Assembly (NCBI GenBank): GCA_023417935.1
Contig: JAEZDY010000014.1
Coordinates: 161,727-225,726 of the forward strand
Direction: 5' to 3'
Length of the DNA stretch: 64,000 bases
Source of the DNA: Bacteroidota bacterium
GTDB lineage: Bacteria > Bacteroidota > Bacteroidia > Bacteroidales > Lentimicrobiaceae
The notes beneath the pieces are model-generated. The model searched no databases, was not told the origin of the DNA, and was given only the letters and a program-made list of their open reading frames with translations. The position numbers and the translations under genes are program-made. Of the stretch, positions 28,815 to 38,018 are shown piece after piece (within the stretch, counting starts at the first letter, position 1; each line of letters starts with the position of its first letter).

Positions 28815-29333
28815 ATGAAGAGATTAATTGATTTTGGCGCAATGTTTTTCCTGATGCTGTTTACAGGTGTGTTTTTTGGCACCTGGCTGCCGGTTGTCAG
28901 GTATGTTTCTGACCTTCCCGCTGCTGAATTCATAAGATTCATGCAGATACTGATTAATAGTACCGCCGTTCCTATGCAGGTGATCATGCCTATAGGTTTT
29001 GTACTTGCAGCAGTTTCAGTCTGGAATTCTAAAAGCCGTAATTCAAGGCGTTTCTATATCGCAATTATTTCAGTGGTAATATTATTTATAATAATTGCCA
29101 TGTCACTTACACTGCTACTTCCAATAAATTTCCGTCTTATTCACCTCACACCCGACACCATTCCCGATGATTGGGAGCGTTTACGGGCAAGCTGGAAATT
29201 AATCCATTCCATCCGTACCTTCCTCGCAATGATCGCCTTTGCCGGCTTCTCCTGGTACATTGCAGGCCGAAGGGTTGTGAATCAGGGACTTTCCTATAAT
29301 CAAAACTCCACTCCAAAATCAAGTTCTTTTTGA
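28815..29333 (+). CDS. DUF1772-like four-helix membrane protein
   Basis: A 172-residue membrane protein with four predicted helices (starting near residues 5, 55, 77 and 140). It resembles the DUF1772 / anthrone-oxygenase-like family in size, the early GVFFGTW and the late WERLRASWKLIHSIRTFLAM stretch with a conserved Trp/His/Arg pattern. The family's reaction in bacteria is not established. It follows the terminator at 28735 and has its own start. Moderate confidence in family, good confidence that it is a gene. Confidence 0.68.
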   Translation: MKRLIDFGAMFFLMLFTGVFFGTWLPVVRYVSDLPAAEFIRFMQILINSTAVPMQVIMPIGFVLAAVSVWNSKSRNSRRFYIAIISVVILFIIIAMSLTLLLPINFRLIHLTPDTIPDDWERLRASWKLIHSIRTFLAMIAFAGFSWYIAGRRVVNQGLSYNQNSTPKSSSF

Positions 29334-29364
29334 TTGAGTGAGTTAATTCATGGCATTATATTTG
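29333..29364 (+). promoter_or_regulatory. Bacteroidetes-type promoter for the 29509 gene
   Basis: ATTG (29333-29336), 20-bp spacer, TATATTTG (29357-29364). This fits the TTG-N20-TAnnTTTG pattern, about 145 bp upstream of the ATG at 29509. Confidence 0.5.
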
Positions 29365-29508
29365 TGTAATTTAATTGCGTGTTATATAAGGGTAACATTT
29401 ATATTGTAGTGCCTTTATTAGCACAGTCTTAATGTGATGATACATTCATAATAATACACAATGTCATGTTTTAAAACAAAGTTCTAATCACTTCCTAACC
29501 CAAACACC

Positions 29509-30963
29509 ATGAAAAACCTGTAGTTTGCTGCAATTATTCTTTGCACATTGCTCACCATGCAATTGAGTGCTCAAATCACCAACAGTTATAATCTCTCCGA
29601 CTACAAGTTGCCTGAAATTAGGTATCAAAGTCTTGATGCAGGCATTCGTCTTGATGGCTCAAGTACTTCATACGAAGTTGACAATTACTCAACTGACCGA
29701 AATACCTATTTTGGAAATGTGAACGCCCGGTATCTTTCCTATCTTAATAGTGAAAGATTTCAACGCAATTCAATAATTGGTATTAACTTTCAGGGAGAGG
29801 GATATAGAAATAACGATTCTACCGGAAAACTAAAGAGCTCAGTTTTTTCGCCAAATATCAGCTACAGAATAGAGAACCGTACTTTTTTCAACAATAAGTT
29901 TTTTGTTGAAACCGATTTATTGGCAGATTATTCATTCAACACACATAAATATTCTATGAAAGTTGATGACAATGTTTTAAGTGATTATGGCGCAAACCGT
30001 CATGAAATAGTTGTGAGCCTTCCTTTAAAGGTTGGCATTGGAAGGATTGAACCTGTGCATGATTATTACCGTGCAATATATATCTACGAAGAATTACTTG
30101 GGTCAGAAAGGGCGATAGCTGGTAAATCTGATGAAGAGGTACTGCAACTGGCTACTCTCATTTCAAAACTTAAAAGAACACGGTCATTCGATTCGAGAAT
30201 AAAAAACATCCAGGATATTGAAGCCATAGACTCTTTCCTCATCGCCAATAACTATAAAACCATTTCTGACGCCAGGTATTTTGCAATATTGGTTGACAAC
30301 TGGAATTTTGTCCCTGCTTATGCGCGAAACTCCGGAACTACAATTGCCCTGGCTTTCACTCCTGCTTATTATTATTCATTTCATGAAAGTGGAAACGACG
30401 AATCAACAACCGATGCTACTACAAAAGCCTGGTCAACGATAGGAGGATTGGAACTTAAACATGAAAAGCCAATAAATTTGTTCTGGCAAAGCAGCACATT
30501 TATAAACGCTTATACTGGATTGACAAACATCAAAGTAGATTATTCAAACTCAGATCAATCATCCAATGATGAAGAAATCTACCCAAATATAACTGCCGGA
30601 TTGGAACAAAGAATAGGCTATTATCCTAATACCCGAACACGTGTTAGTTTGAGCCTTGGATTAATGTATGGGCAAATATTTGATAGGACTGATGAAGAAA
30701 AAGGGATTTATGGGGTTGAGGGTAATCATATTAATCCTTATGCCGGGCTCTCGGCTTATTACTATTTCTCACCCAGGTTAAGGCTTGATTTTAGATCAAA
30801 TTACAGCTACAGGGCGTGGGAATCGCCTGATGGAATCATTGCCTCAACCTCTGCAAATATTCTTTATTTCAACCCTAATGGCTTATTCGATTTAAGATAT
30901 TCTAGTAAGGCTAAAAACTCATCTGCTTCTTTTAACTTAAGTCTTATCTACAGCATTTTCTAA
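29509..30963 (+). pseudogene. outer-membrane protein gene with an in-frame TAG in its signal peptide
   Basis: The natural start is ATG 29509: MKNL, then TAG at 29521-29523, then FAAIILCTLLTMQLSAQ, which together make a normal signal peptide. After the stop the frame is open for 480 codons. The protein is rich in alternating strands and ends with NLSLIYSIF, the aromatic C-terminus of outer-membrane barrels; the middle has a short helical block (SDEEVLQLATLISKLKRTR). A downstream TTG (29548) could restart translation but would destroy the signal peptide. This is either a recent nonsense mutation or a base error. No named family recognised. Confidence 0.75.
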
Positions 30964-31013
30964 GGGTTAGTATCCGTTTAAAGGAACTTCTGTTAGGTTA
31001 CTCCTGCATAACC

Positions 31014-31050
31014 TTTGTATGCTGATGTCTGGGAATTATTCGTACATTTG
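31014..31050 (+). promoter_or_regulatory. possible promoter of the radical SAM/acyltransferase cluster
   Basis: TTTG (31014-31017) and TACATTTG (31043-31050), 25-bp spacer, 30 bp upstream of the ATG at 31081. The -7 element fits well; the spacer is somewhat long. Confidence 0.45.
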
Positions 31051-31080
31051 ATTATTCAGTTGTGACTTAACATTGGTTAT

Positions 31081-32127
31081 ATGGAGAGAGTGGTAAAAAC
31101 TTGCAATAACCCAGAAGATCTCGACGACCAATGGAACGAACTGGCAGGTTGTTATTATCTGAGGAAGGAATTTCTGATCCACCTGCAGAAACATAATTTT
31201 TGTTCCCAGTTATTTTACCAGCTTTTTTCAGATGGCCGGTTAATTGCCGGTACTATCACTTATACTGTTAAAACCAACCTTCTTACTTTCCTTGATATTC
31301 CAACGCCTGTCTCCTTCAGGGTTATAGGTCTGCCTGTTTCTATTGCTTCGCCCCCATTTGTGGGTGATGAAGCTGAAATGAACTATCTGCTTGAAGAAAT
31401 CATTTCAAGAGAACGGGGACTTATACTGGGACTGAATTTTATACAGGATCATTTGCCCACGCGGGTAGTTAATTTGCGTACATTGCCCAACATTATTATA
31501 AATCTTCCATCCGGAAATATGGAGGGTTATGAGAAAGCCTTAAGGCACCCTTACAGAAGAAGATTACACAAGTTAAGAGAAAAATTCAAAGGTGTAACTT
31601 CTGAAACAACCAATTGTAGTTACTACAATGATCAGCATCATGATCTGTATCTCCAGGTTATGAAAGCTTCCAGCACTAAACTTGAAGTCCTGAACACTGA
31701 TGCTTTTAAATATCTGCCCGACAACTTTGAACTGACAACTATTTATTGCGGGGATAAAATGCTGTTCTGGCATATCCTGTGCCGTGACTCCAATATTTTA
31801 TACTTCTTCATGTGCGGAATGAATTATAAATATCGTGATGAGTATCAGATATATCATAATAGCTTGTTCAATATTATTGAATCAGCTATGAGATTGAACT
31901 ATAGGGTAATTGATCTCGGTCAAACTGCTGAAATTGCAAAGATGCGAATAGGTGGACACCCTGTTGAAAGAAGGATGTTTCTATATCATAAGAATCCTTT
32001 GATCTTTTTCCTGATAAAGCTTTTCAAAAGGCTGATCACATACAACACTGTAAATGCTGAAACCAAAGTATTCAAAAAGCAACCAAAAAATGAGAATATT
32101 ATTCGTAAGGCCCGAACCTTCGCCTGA
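31081..32127 (+). CDS. FemAB/GNAT-type aminoacyl- or acyltransferase
   Basis: A 348-residue soluble protein of the FemAB-like GNAT superfamily, which moves an amino-acyl or acyl group to an amine. Signatures are the RHPYRRRLHKLREKF block near residues 155-170 and the C-terminal fold region ending YRVIDLGQTAEIAKMRIGG near 285-300 with an aromatic/basic tail. There is no signal peptide. It is the first gene of a cluster with two B12-binding radical SAM enzymes; the last 38 bp overlap the start of the next gene, which points to translational coupling. Substrate unknown. Confidence 0.72.
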   Translation: MERVVKTCNNPEDLDDQWNELAGCYYLRKEFLIHLQKHNFCSQLFYQLFSDGRLIAGTITYTVKTNLLTFLDIPTPVSFRVIGLPVSIASPPFVGDEAEMNYLLEEIISRERGLILGLNFIQDHLPTRVVNLRTLPNIIINLPSGNMEGYEKALRHPYRRRLHKLREKFKGVTSETTNCSYYNDQHHDLYLQVMKASSTKLEVLNTDAFKYLPDNFELTTIYCGDKMLFWHILCRDSNILYFFMCGMNYKYRDEYQIYHNSLFNIIESAMRLNYRVIDLGQTAEIAKMRIGGHPVERRMFLYHKNPLIFFLIKLFKRLITYNTVNAETKVFKKQPKNENIIRKARTFA

Positions 32128-33520
32128 TACAATCGGACTTCAGCACCTGATGGTTGTTGAACCACTGGAATTAGAGATCATGGCAACCCTTGTTAAGTCA
32201 GACCACCAGGTGCTGATTGCGGATATGATTCTTGATAAGCGGCCTTTGAAATACTTCATTGAAAGCTTCAGGCCTGATGTGTTATGCCTCACCGGTTATA
32301 TCACGCACATCCCTGTTATGGTGAACTACTGTACGGAAGCAAAGCAGATAAACCCAAAAATTCAAACCGTGGTAGGGGGAGTTCATATTGAGAAGTTTCC
32401 TGAGGATATTGAACATGAAAGTGTTGATTTCAGGGTAGTGCGTAATGCTACCCGTACATTTCCCCAATTAATTGATTTCCTTACCAGTAAGGATGATTTT
32501 CCTTTGGGTGTCCTAAAAAGGGGCATGCAGTTGGATGAAGGTCTTCTGCCTGATTATGATTTCTTTACGGTTGTCCCCGACAGATCACTTACCGCCATTT
32601 ACAGGAGTCAATACTTTTATGTTTTCCATAACAAAGTTGCTTTGATGAAAGGCTCATTCGGATGCCCATATCAGTGTAATTTTTGCTTCTGCAGGAAGAT
32701 CACCGGTTACAAGTATTTCGCGAGGCCTATGACGGAGCTGGTTGATGAACTAGAAGGTATTCATGAGAAGGAGGTTTACCTTGTTGATGATGATTTCCTT
32801 GTAAGCACCGAAAGGGTTAAGGAATTCTTGCGCTTGATAAAAGAAAGGAATATTAAGAAGAAATATCTCGTTTATGGAAGAGCTGATTTTATTGGTAAGA
32901 ACCCTCAACTGATCAAAGAATTTAAGGAAGCAGGATTGCGAACTGTGATCGTAGGTCTGGAATCATTTGATGACATTGAGCTTACCGGTTTTAACAAACA
33001 AACCGACAGCAACATCAACAGGCTGGCAATGAATGTGCTCAACAAATACGGAGTAAACTGCTACGCCGGGGTAATTCTTTCTCCTTCATGGACGGCTGCT
33101 GATTTTAAAAGGGCCGGTGATATCATGCTTAGTCTGGGTATTATGTTTGTTAATCTCCAGCCACTTACACCCCTTAAAGGCATTGGTATCAACTTTAATG
33201 AAGATGACCTGGTGGTCAGCAGGGACGATTATGCAAAATGGGATCTCGCCCATGTAACCATCCGTCCTGAGCATATGACAGTGGCTGAATATTACCGGCA
33301 GGTGCTTAAACTGTATCTCCGTATTCTCTACCACCCGCGCAATCTCCTCGGTGTACTCAAATATCCTGTACACATGCAGTGGCGTATGGTAAAAGGCCTC
33401 GGTAAAGTGATGAAACAATACAAAGAAAGAATCATGCAGGCTAAAGAGCAGGAATTACTGTCGCAAACCCAAAACCTAAACCAAAAATTAGAAAAAGAAA
33501 AAACCAGTCTTGAAAACTAA
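32090..33520 (+). CDS. B12-binding-domain radical SAM enzyme (cluster enzyme 1)
   Basis: A 476-residue enzyme. The start at 32090 (MRILFVRPEPSPDTIGLQH) is preferred because it begins with the beta-strand of the cobalamin-binding domain. Residues ~1-140 form that domain, with VVGGVHIEKFP. The radical SAM centre is CPYQCNFC (Cys192, Cys196, Cys199), giving the CX3CX2C [4Fe-4S] site, followed by VYLVDDDFL and the VGLESFD strand. The C-terminal ~40 residues are a Gln/Glu/Lys-rich coiled coil. Class B family members methylate or rearrange unactivated carbons using methylcobalamin. Substrate unknown. Its start overlaps the FemAB-like gene by 38 bp. Confidence 0.85.
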   Translation: MRILFVRPEPSPDTIGLQHLMVVEPLELEIMATLVKSDHQVLIADMILDKRPLKYFIESFRPDVLCLTGYITHIPVMVNYCTEAKQINPKIQTVVGGVHIEKFPEDIEHESVDFRVVRNATRTFPQLIDFLTSKDDFPLGVLKRGMQLDEGLLPDYDFFTVVPDRSLTAIYRSQYFYVFHNKVALMKGSFGCPYQCNFCFCRKITGYKYFARPMTELVDELEGIHEKEVYLVDDDFLVSTERVKEFLRLIKERNIKKKYLVYGRADFIGKNPQLIKEFKEAGLRTVIVGLESFDDIELTGFNKQTDSNINRLAMNVLNKYGVNCYAGVILSPSWTAADFKRAGDIMLSLGIMFVNLQPLTPLKGIGINFNEDDLVVSRDDYAKWDLAHVTIRPEHMTVAEYYRQVLKLYLRILYHPRNLLGVLKYPVHMQWRMVKGLGKVMKQYKERIMQAKEQELLSQTQNLNQKLEKEKTSLEN

Positions 33521-33612
33521 CCATTAATCACTAACAATTAATCACTGACAACAGATAACCAGACACTTACCACTAACCACTAACCCCTGACCACTAACCC
33601 CTGACCCCTAAT
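33517..33612 (+). repeat. heptamer tandem repeat filling the gap between two radical SAM genes
   Basis: From the stop codon of the first radical SAM gene to the ATG of the second, the DNA reads in 7-bp phase: CTAACCA, TTAATCA, CTAACAA, TTAATCA, CTGACAA and so on, about 13 units with consensus CTAACCA. The array ends one partial unit (CTAAT) before the ATG at 33613, and there is no separate Shine-Dalgarno. Confidence 0.85.
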
Positions 33613-34938
33613 ATGCCAAAAGTACTCTTAATTCAATCAACACAATACGGTGCTAAAACGGGCAAACCTTGCAAGCAGAAGAGGGTTTACCTGCCTGGAC
33701 TGGCCTTTCCATTGCTTGCCAATTATATACCTGCCGGTTGGGATTTAGAAGTGAACCTTGAAGTAGTGGATGATATCAATTTTGAATCTGATGCTGATAT
33801 AGTGGGTATTGGTGCAATGGGTCATGCCATTTTCAGGGCAATCGACATAGCAAAGGAATTCCGCAAACGGGGTAAAACAGTTTTCATGGGAGGCTATATG
33901 CCATCCATCGTACCATGGTTTATTGATGCACACTGTGATGGGGTGATCATTGGTGATGCTGAGATCTCCCTTTCAAAGCTGCTCAGGGATTTTGAATCAA
34001 CAGGAAAGATTGAAAGGAGATATGACAACCCACTGAATGACCTTTCCGGAATACCGGTGCCACGGTATGAACTTCTGCCAAAAAGTAAAACGGGTTTTAT
34101 GCTTCCTGTACAGGCAGGCAGGGGGTGTCCCCACTTATGCAGCTATTGTTCCATTGCCTGCGTATATAAAGGTAAATACCTTGCCCGGCCCATTGAGGAT
34201 GTAATGCGTGATGTAAAGAGAGTTAAGGAATTAGGATACAGGCATTTCTATCTGCTCGACGATAACATTGTTAGTAATCCCAAATTCCTTGAACACCTCT
34301 GTGCACAGATCAAGCCACTTAAGATGCTTTGGGCAAGTCAATGCTCAATGAATCTGGCCCGAAATGAGCGATTACTAAAAGTTGTGGCTGATTCAGGCTG
34401 CCGGATACTGAGTCTTGGTATTGAAAGCATTAGTCAGGAAGGACTCAACAAGCTTAATAAAACCTGGGTAATCACTGCCGAACATGAAAAGTTACTTGCA
34501 AAGATATCAGGAGCAGGAATAATACCTGCTACCGAAATGATCATTGGAACTGATAGTGATACTCCTGATTCCATAAGAGAAACTTTCAGGTTTGTCATGC
34601 GTACGCAAATACCTATCCCCAAGTTTTATATACTGACACCTATGCCGGGTTCTGAACTTTATGATCAATTCCGTAAAGACGGCAGATTGCTGCATGAGGA
34701 CTACAGCCGTTACACTGCAACCAATTGTGTTTTCAAGCCTGCAAATATGACACCCGATGAACTTGACCATATGTTCTGGTGGCTATACAAACAAGTATAT
34801 ACCTTGCCGAATATTGTACGAAGGACATTGCTGAATAAGCACTTCTTCAGTAATCCGGTGCTATATTTCTATGCATTTATTGTAAACCTCACCTACAGGA
34901 AATTTATCAAAAACGGTGATGGACCTAACATATTCTAA
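33613..34938 (+). CDS. B12-binding-domain radical SAM enzyme (cluster enzyme 2)
   Basis: A 441-residue enzyme homologous in layout to the one upstream. The N-terminal cobalamin-binding region (residues ~1-130) includes ADIVGIGAMGHAIFRA and VFMGGYMPS. The radical SAM motif is CPHLCSYC (Cys172, Cys176, Cys179), followed by FYLLDDNIVSN and LSLGIESI. The C-terminal region has YILTPMPGSELYDQF, typical of the HpnP/DUF4070-like B12-radical SAM group. It is preceded by a heptamer array and followed 12 bp later by a GNAT gene. Two adjacent but diverged B12-radical SAM enzymes suggest two successive modifications of one scaffold; the scaffold is unknown. Confidence 0.87.
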   Translation: MPKVLLIQSTQYGAKTGKPCKQKRVYLPGLAFPLLANYIPAGWDLEVNLEVVDDINFESDADIVGIGAMGHAIFRAIDIAKEFRKRGKTVFMGGYMPSIVPWFIDAHCDGVIIGDAEISLSKLLRDFESTGKIERRYDNPLNDLSGIPVPRYELLPKSKTGFMLPVQAGRGCPHLCSYCSIACVYKGKYLARPIEDVMRDVKRVKELGYRHFYLLDDNIVSNPKFLEHLCAQIKPLKMLWASQCSMNLARNERLLKVVADSGCRILSLGIESISQEGLNKLNKTWVITAEHEKLLAKISGAGIIPATEMIIGTDSDTPDSIRETFRFVMRTQIPIPKFYILTPMPGSELYDQFRKDGRLLHEDYSRYTATNCVFKPANMTPDELDHMFWWLYKQVYTLPNIVRRTLLNKHFFSNPVLYFYAFIVNLTYRKFIKNGDGPNIF

Positions 34939-34969
34939 ACAAAAGCGTTGATGGACCCAACATATTCTG
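34918..34969 (+). repeat. short direct repeat spanning a gene junction
   Basis: GATGGACCTAACATATTCT at 34918-34936 recurs as GATGGACCCAACATATTCT at 34950-34968 with one change. The first copy encodes the last codons of radical SAM 2 (DGPNIF), the second the first codons of the GNAT (MDPTYS). The junction looks like a small tandem duplication. Confidence 0.75.
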
Positions 34970-36153
34970 AACTGATTGAAAACCTGGCTGAACAGATAGT
35001 GCATGACCTTGATGTTACAAAGGGTATACCCGGATTGAAAATAATTGAAGTAACCAGTAAAAGTGACTTGCTCCGGTTTATTAAACTGCCGCAGCAACTC
35101 TATAAAGATGATCCCAACTTTGTATTTGAACCAATCTTCCTTCAAAAGGAATTCTTCTCACCAAAGAATCCTTTCTTCACGCACTCTTCAGCCCGTTACT
35201 TCCTGGCTGAATTCAACGGGGTGCTTGTAGGTCGGATCGCTTCTATCAACAATTCTGTTCATAATAAAACCTATAATGAAAACATAGGTTTCTTCGGATT
35301 CTTTGAGTCGATCAATAACTATAGAGTGGCCAAACTCCTGCTCGATACAGTAATTGAAATTCATCGTGCTGCAGGTTTTAACCGGGTTATCGGTCCCACC
35401 AACTTCACTACCAATGATTCAGCCGGACTGCTTATCAATGGCTTTGATTCTCCACCGGTGGTAATGATGCCCTATAATAAGCCATACTACGCTGATTTCC
35501 TTAACAGATATGGTTTTAAGAAAGAAACTGACCTGTCGTCCTATTTCATAGATGATAAGATACTGTCATCTGACCGGTTCACGAATCTTACCGATGGAAT
35601 TGCCTCCAAATTGCTGGTTAATGGAATCACCTTCAGAAACATCGACTACCGGTCACTGAACAAAGAGCTTGTAGCTGCCTGCAGTATCTATAACGAATCA
35701 AATAAAGATAATTGGGGGTTTATCCCTCTCACTGAGGCTGAATTCGTGCACACCGGTAATCTCTTCAGGCAGTTTGTTCCCCATGACCTTATCATACTTG
35801 CTGTGAAAGAAGATCAGATTGTTGGATTTGCCGTTGCATTGCCCGACCTGAATCAGGTGTTCAGAAAAATGCCTTCCGGCAGGATGTTTCCCACAGGGTT
35901 TCTTAAATACTTATGGTACAAGAAAAAGATTAACGGTTCACGCATCCTGATTCTTGGCGTGGAACATGGTTTGCGCAAATCAGGAATTGATGTTATCCTC
36001 TATAAAAAGATACAGGAGAACCTTGCGAATCATAGAATTTATTCAGGTGAAGCTTGTTATGTTATGGAAACCAATAAGGCAATGCACTCCATCATGAATA
36101 AGCTCGGAGGTGCCAAAATCAAAGAATACAGGATTTATAATTATGCATTATAA
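34951..36153 (+). CDS. GNAT-fold N-acyltransferase-like protein
   Basis: A 400-residue soluble protein (start ATG 34951, one codon after a TTG). It belongs to a widespread GNAT-like family in Bacteroidetes, with motifs FEPIFLQKEFFSPKNPFF, GRIASINNSVHN, FGFFESINNY and GPTNFTTNDSAGLLINGFD at residues ~55-165, and a second acetyltransferase-like half. I know the pattern but not a proven reaction; N-acylation of an amino acid or amine is the usual suggestion. It is the fourth gene of the plus-strand cluster and probably co-transcribed with both radical SAM genes. Confidence 0.75.
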   Translation: MDPTYSELIENLAEQIVHDLDVTKGIPGLKIIEVTSKSDLLRFIKLPQQLYKDDPNFVFEPIFLQKEFFSPKNPFFTHSSARYFLAEFNGVLVGRIASINNSVHNKTYNENIGFFGFFESINNYRVAKLLLDTVIEIHRAAGFNRVIGPTNFTTNDSAGLLINGFDSPPVVMMPYNKPYYADFLNRYGFKKETDLSSYFIDDKILSSDRFTNLTDGIASKLLVNGITFRNIDYRSLNKELVAACSIYNESNKDNWGFIPLTEAEFVHTGNLFRQFVPHDLIILAVKEDQIVGFAVALPDLNQVFRKMPSGRMFPTGFLKYLWYKKKINGSRILILGVEHGLRKSGIDVILYKKIQENLANHRIYSGEACYVMETNKAMHSIMNKLGGAKIKEYRIYNYAL

Positions 36154-36252
36154 TCTACTGTCAAATACCTGCCAGCACATCATGGTGTCATAACCTGCCA
36201 TCACATTTCTGCCATTTAATGCCTGCCATATAGTATCAACGGGCTGCCGCAA

Positions 36253-37185
36253 TCAAAATATTCTTTCCGCCACAAACCTGTCAAATGCAGCTGATACCCA
36301 CATGGGTAATCGTCTGATGATCTTCCTTATGAGCGTATGATTGCCTGGCGCTTTCACCGGATGCGTAGAGTTATAGTACAGTACTTTATCAATCGCTCCC
36401 CACTGTTGCTTGAATCTATGAACGCTGCTTCCCCGGGTGCTGCGGCCAAAGGAGTATATGGTGCAGCCATTTTCAAGAGCATGTTGTATCATTGCGTGAT
36501 GCAACGCATAGCTGGTATATAACTTGTTATAACAAGGCAGGGTAGCGAAAGCTGTGTTTTCAGCACTATCCATTAACAGGGAGAGCCTGGCACTGCCTAT
36601 TGGTTTATTGTTGAGGTATGCAACGAACAAAGACCCTTCTTCCGGCTCGATATTCCTGAAGAAGTCTTTTGGCATGCCAAATGATCCGTGCTTATGAATG
36701 GTTTTCCGGTAAACGCTGTAAAAATCATCTGTAAGTTCTGTCCCACTGTGCTTTACAACAATGCCATACCGTGCTGCCCTGCTTATCTTTCTGCGAACAT
36801 TGGAGTTAAGGCGCGACATAACCGCATCATATCCGCCTTCAAGCGAAATGACGCTGATAACCTTATGTTCAGTCCTGTAACTGAGCAAGGGCAAAGTACT
36901 TCTGATGCCAAGAGGTTCTGAATCATCAAACAACCCCGAACCGGTTAGCAGCTTGTTCATTGCATCAGTAGCATTATGTTCAAAGGCACTGGAATCAAAC
37001 CACATCCCCAGTGAATCAGTATGAGGCATGGCATACCATCCCCGCCCGGTTTTCGCGAAACTTATCAGGGCCACCGTCTTGTCCTGGATTGATAATGTTA
37101 CCCGCAATACAGGCCAACCGAAAAACTTATGCCGCGTTTTAACTTTTTTAATTGCCACAGGCACTTGCAGGGTGTCGAACATCAT
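36253..37185 (-). CDS. FemAB-like GNAT transferase
   Basis: A 310-residue protein of the FemAB/GNAT type related to proteins that accompany exosortase/EPS systems. Core motifs: SRLNSNVRRKISRAARYGI near 125-145, MPKDFFRNIEPEEGSLFVAY, and the C-terminal YSFGRSTRGSSVHRFKQQWG near 255-275, the highly conserved segment of this subgroup. No signal peptide. It overlaps the upstream polysaccharide deacetylase gene by 4 bp (ATGA-type coupling), so the two are one operon, convergent with the radical SAM cluster. A role in modifying a surface polysaccharide or lipid-linked amine is an inference. Confidence 0.75.
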   Translation of the reverse strand: MMFDTLQVPVAIKKVKTRHKFFGWPVLRVTLSIQDKTVALISFAKTGRGWYAMPHTDSLGMWFDSSAFEHNATDAMNKLLTGSGLFDDSEPLGIRSTLPLLSYRTEHKVISVISLEGGYDAVMSRLNSNVRRKISRAARYGIVVKHSGTELTDDFYSVYRKTIHKHGSFGMPKDFFRNIEPEEGSLFVAYLNNKPIGSARLSLLMDSAENTAFATLPCYNKLYTSYALHHAMIQHALENGCTIYSFGRSTRGSSVHRFKQQWGAIDKVLYYNSTHPVKAPGNHTLIRKIIRRLPMWVSAAFDRFVAERIF

Positions 37186-38018
37186 AACTGAACTGTGGTG
37201 TGCCCTCCGTTGCTGTAAACAGTGAATGCTTCTTCGAGCGTGTTGAAGTAATACGATTCAGCCAGCCTGTTAAGTTTAGGCATGGTAGTTTTTGATTTTA
37301 TACTTGAGCGCCAGTGATGGTATTTGCAGATTGCCCGGTGTCCCGGAAAGTGAAGGTCAAAATCCCGTGGATGGAAATAGGCCATGTTATAATCTGAAAA
37401 GCTGAATAACAGGCGTATCAATGAATAGGGCAGCAGTCGCAGATAGCCGCTGCCTGAGTATACAAGCTTAAACCCCGGCATTAAAACACGGTTCAACGGG
37501 AATTCAAATACATCGCCATGGGCGGTCCTTATCCTGAATGGCTTGCTCTGCACACGGTAGTTGAAGATTGACCTGTAGGCTTTCACAGAACTGCTCATAG
37601 TAATACCATGTTTTGCCAGGATGGGATAGATCCACGCTGATTCTGATGAAACTGAAAAATTGGGTGCCCTGTAAGCTTTGATTTTTTGTCCGGTGACCTT
37701 TTCAAGCAAACCTAACCCCTTCACAAGATCGTCCTCAAAAGCAGCAGGCTCCTGATGCAAAGGACGAATATGGTAGTACGAATGATATCCTATTTCATGT
37801 CCGGCGTCAGCAATCTGCCTGATCAATGCAGGGTACTGCTCCGCAACCCAACCAAGCACAAAGAAAGTAGCCTTCATATTATGCCTGCTTGTAGCTGATA
37901 AGATAATGCCTACATTTTTCTCAATTCTCGACTGAAGTTCCTGCCAGGTGTTGTGTGGAATATTTCCGGCATCCTCCATTATAAACCATTCCTCGACATC
38001 GAAGGTCAGTATGTTCAT
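37182..38018 (-). CDS. polysaccharide deacetylase, XrtA-associated (DUF3473) type
   Basis: A 278-residue NodB-type carbohydrate esterase, which removes N-acetyl groups from a polysaccharide with a bound metal. Motifs: the first Asp in LTFDVEEWF, the metal-binding HEIGYHSYYH (residues ~93-102), and RAPNFS. The C-terminal part has YFHPRDFD, matching the DUF3473 extension found in deacetylases of exosortase/PEP-CTERM polysaccharide loci (usual form YxHPWE). No signal peptide, also usual for that group. It is the first gene of a two-gene operon with the FemAB-like transferase. Confidence 0.85.
   Translation of the reverse strand: MNILTFDVEEWFIMEDAGNIPHNTWQELQSRIEKNVGIILSATSRHNMKATFFVLGWVAEQYPALIRQIADAGHEIGYHSYYHIRPLHQEPAAFEDDLVKGLGLLEKVTGQKIKAYRAPNFSVSSESAWIYPILAKHGITMSSSVKAYRSIFNYRVQSKPFRIRTAHGDVFEFPLNRVLMPGFKLVYSGSGYLRLLPYSLIRLLFSFSDYNMAYFHPRDFDLHFPGHRAICKYHHWRSSIKSKTTMPKLNRLAESYYFNTLEEAFTVYSNGGHTTVQL

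Noticed and set aside
31081..36153. RiPP biosynthetic cluster
   Set aside because: No precursor peptide, peptide-recognition element or SPASM domain is visible; the radical SAM proteins have B12-binding domains instead.
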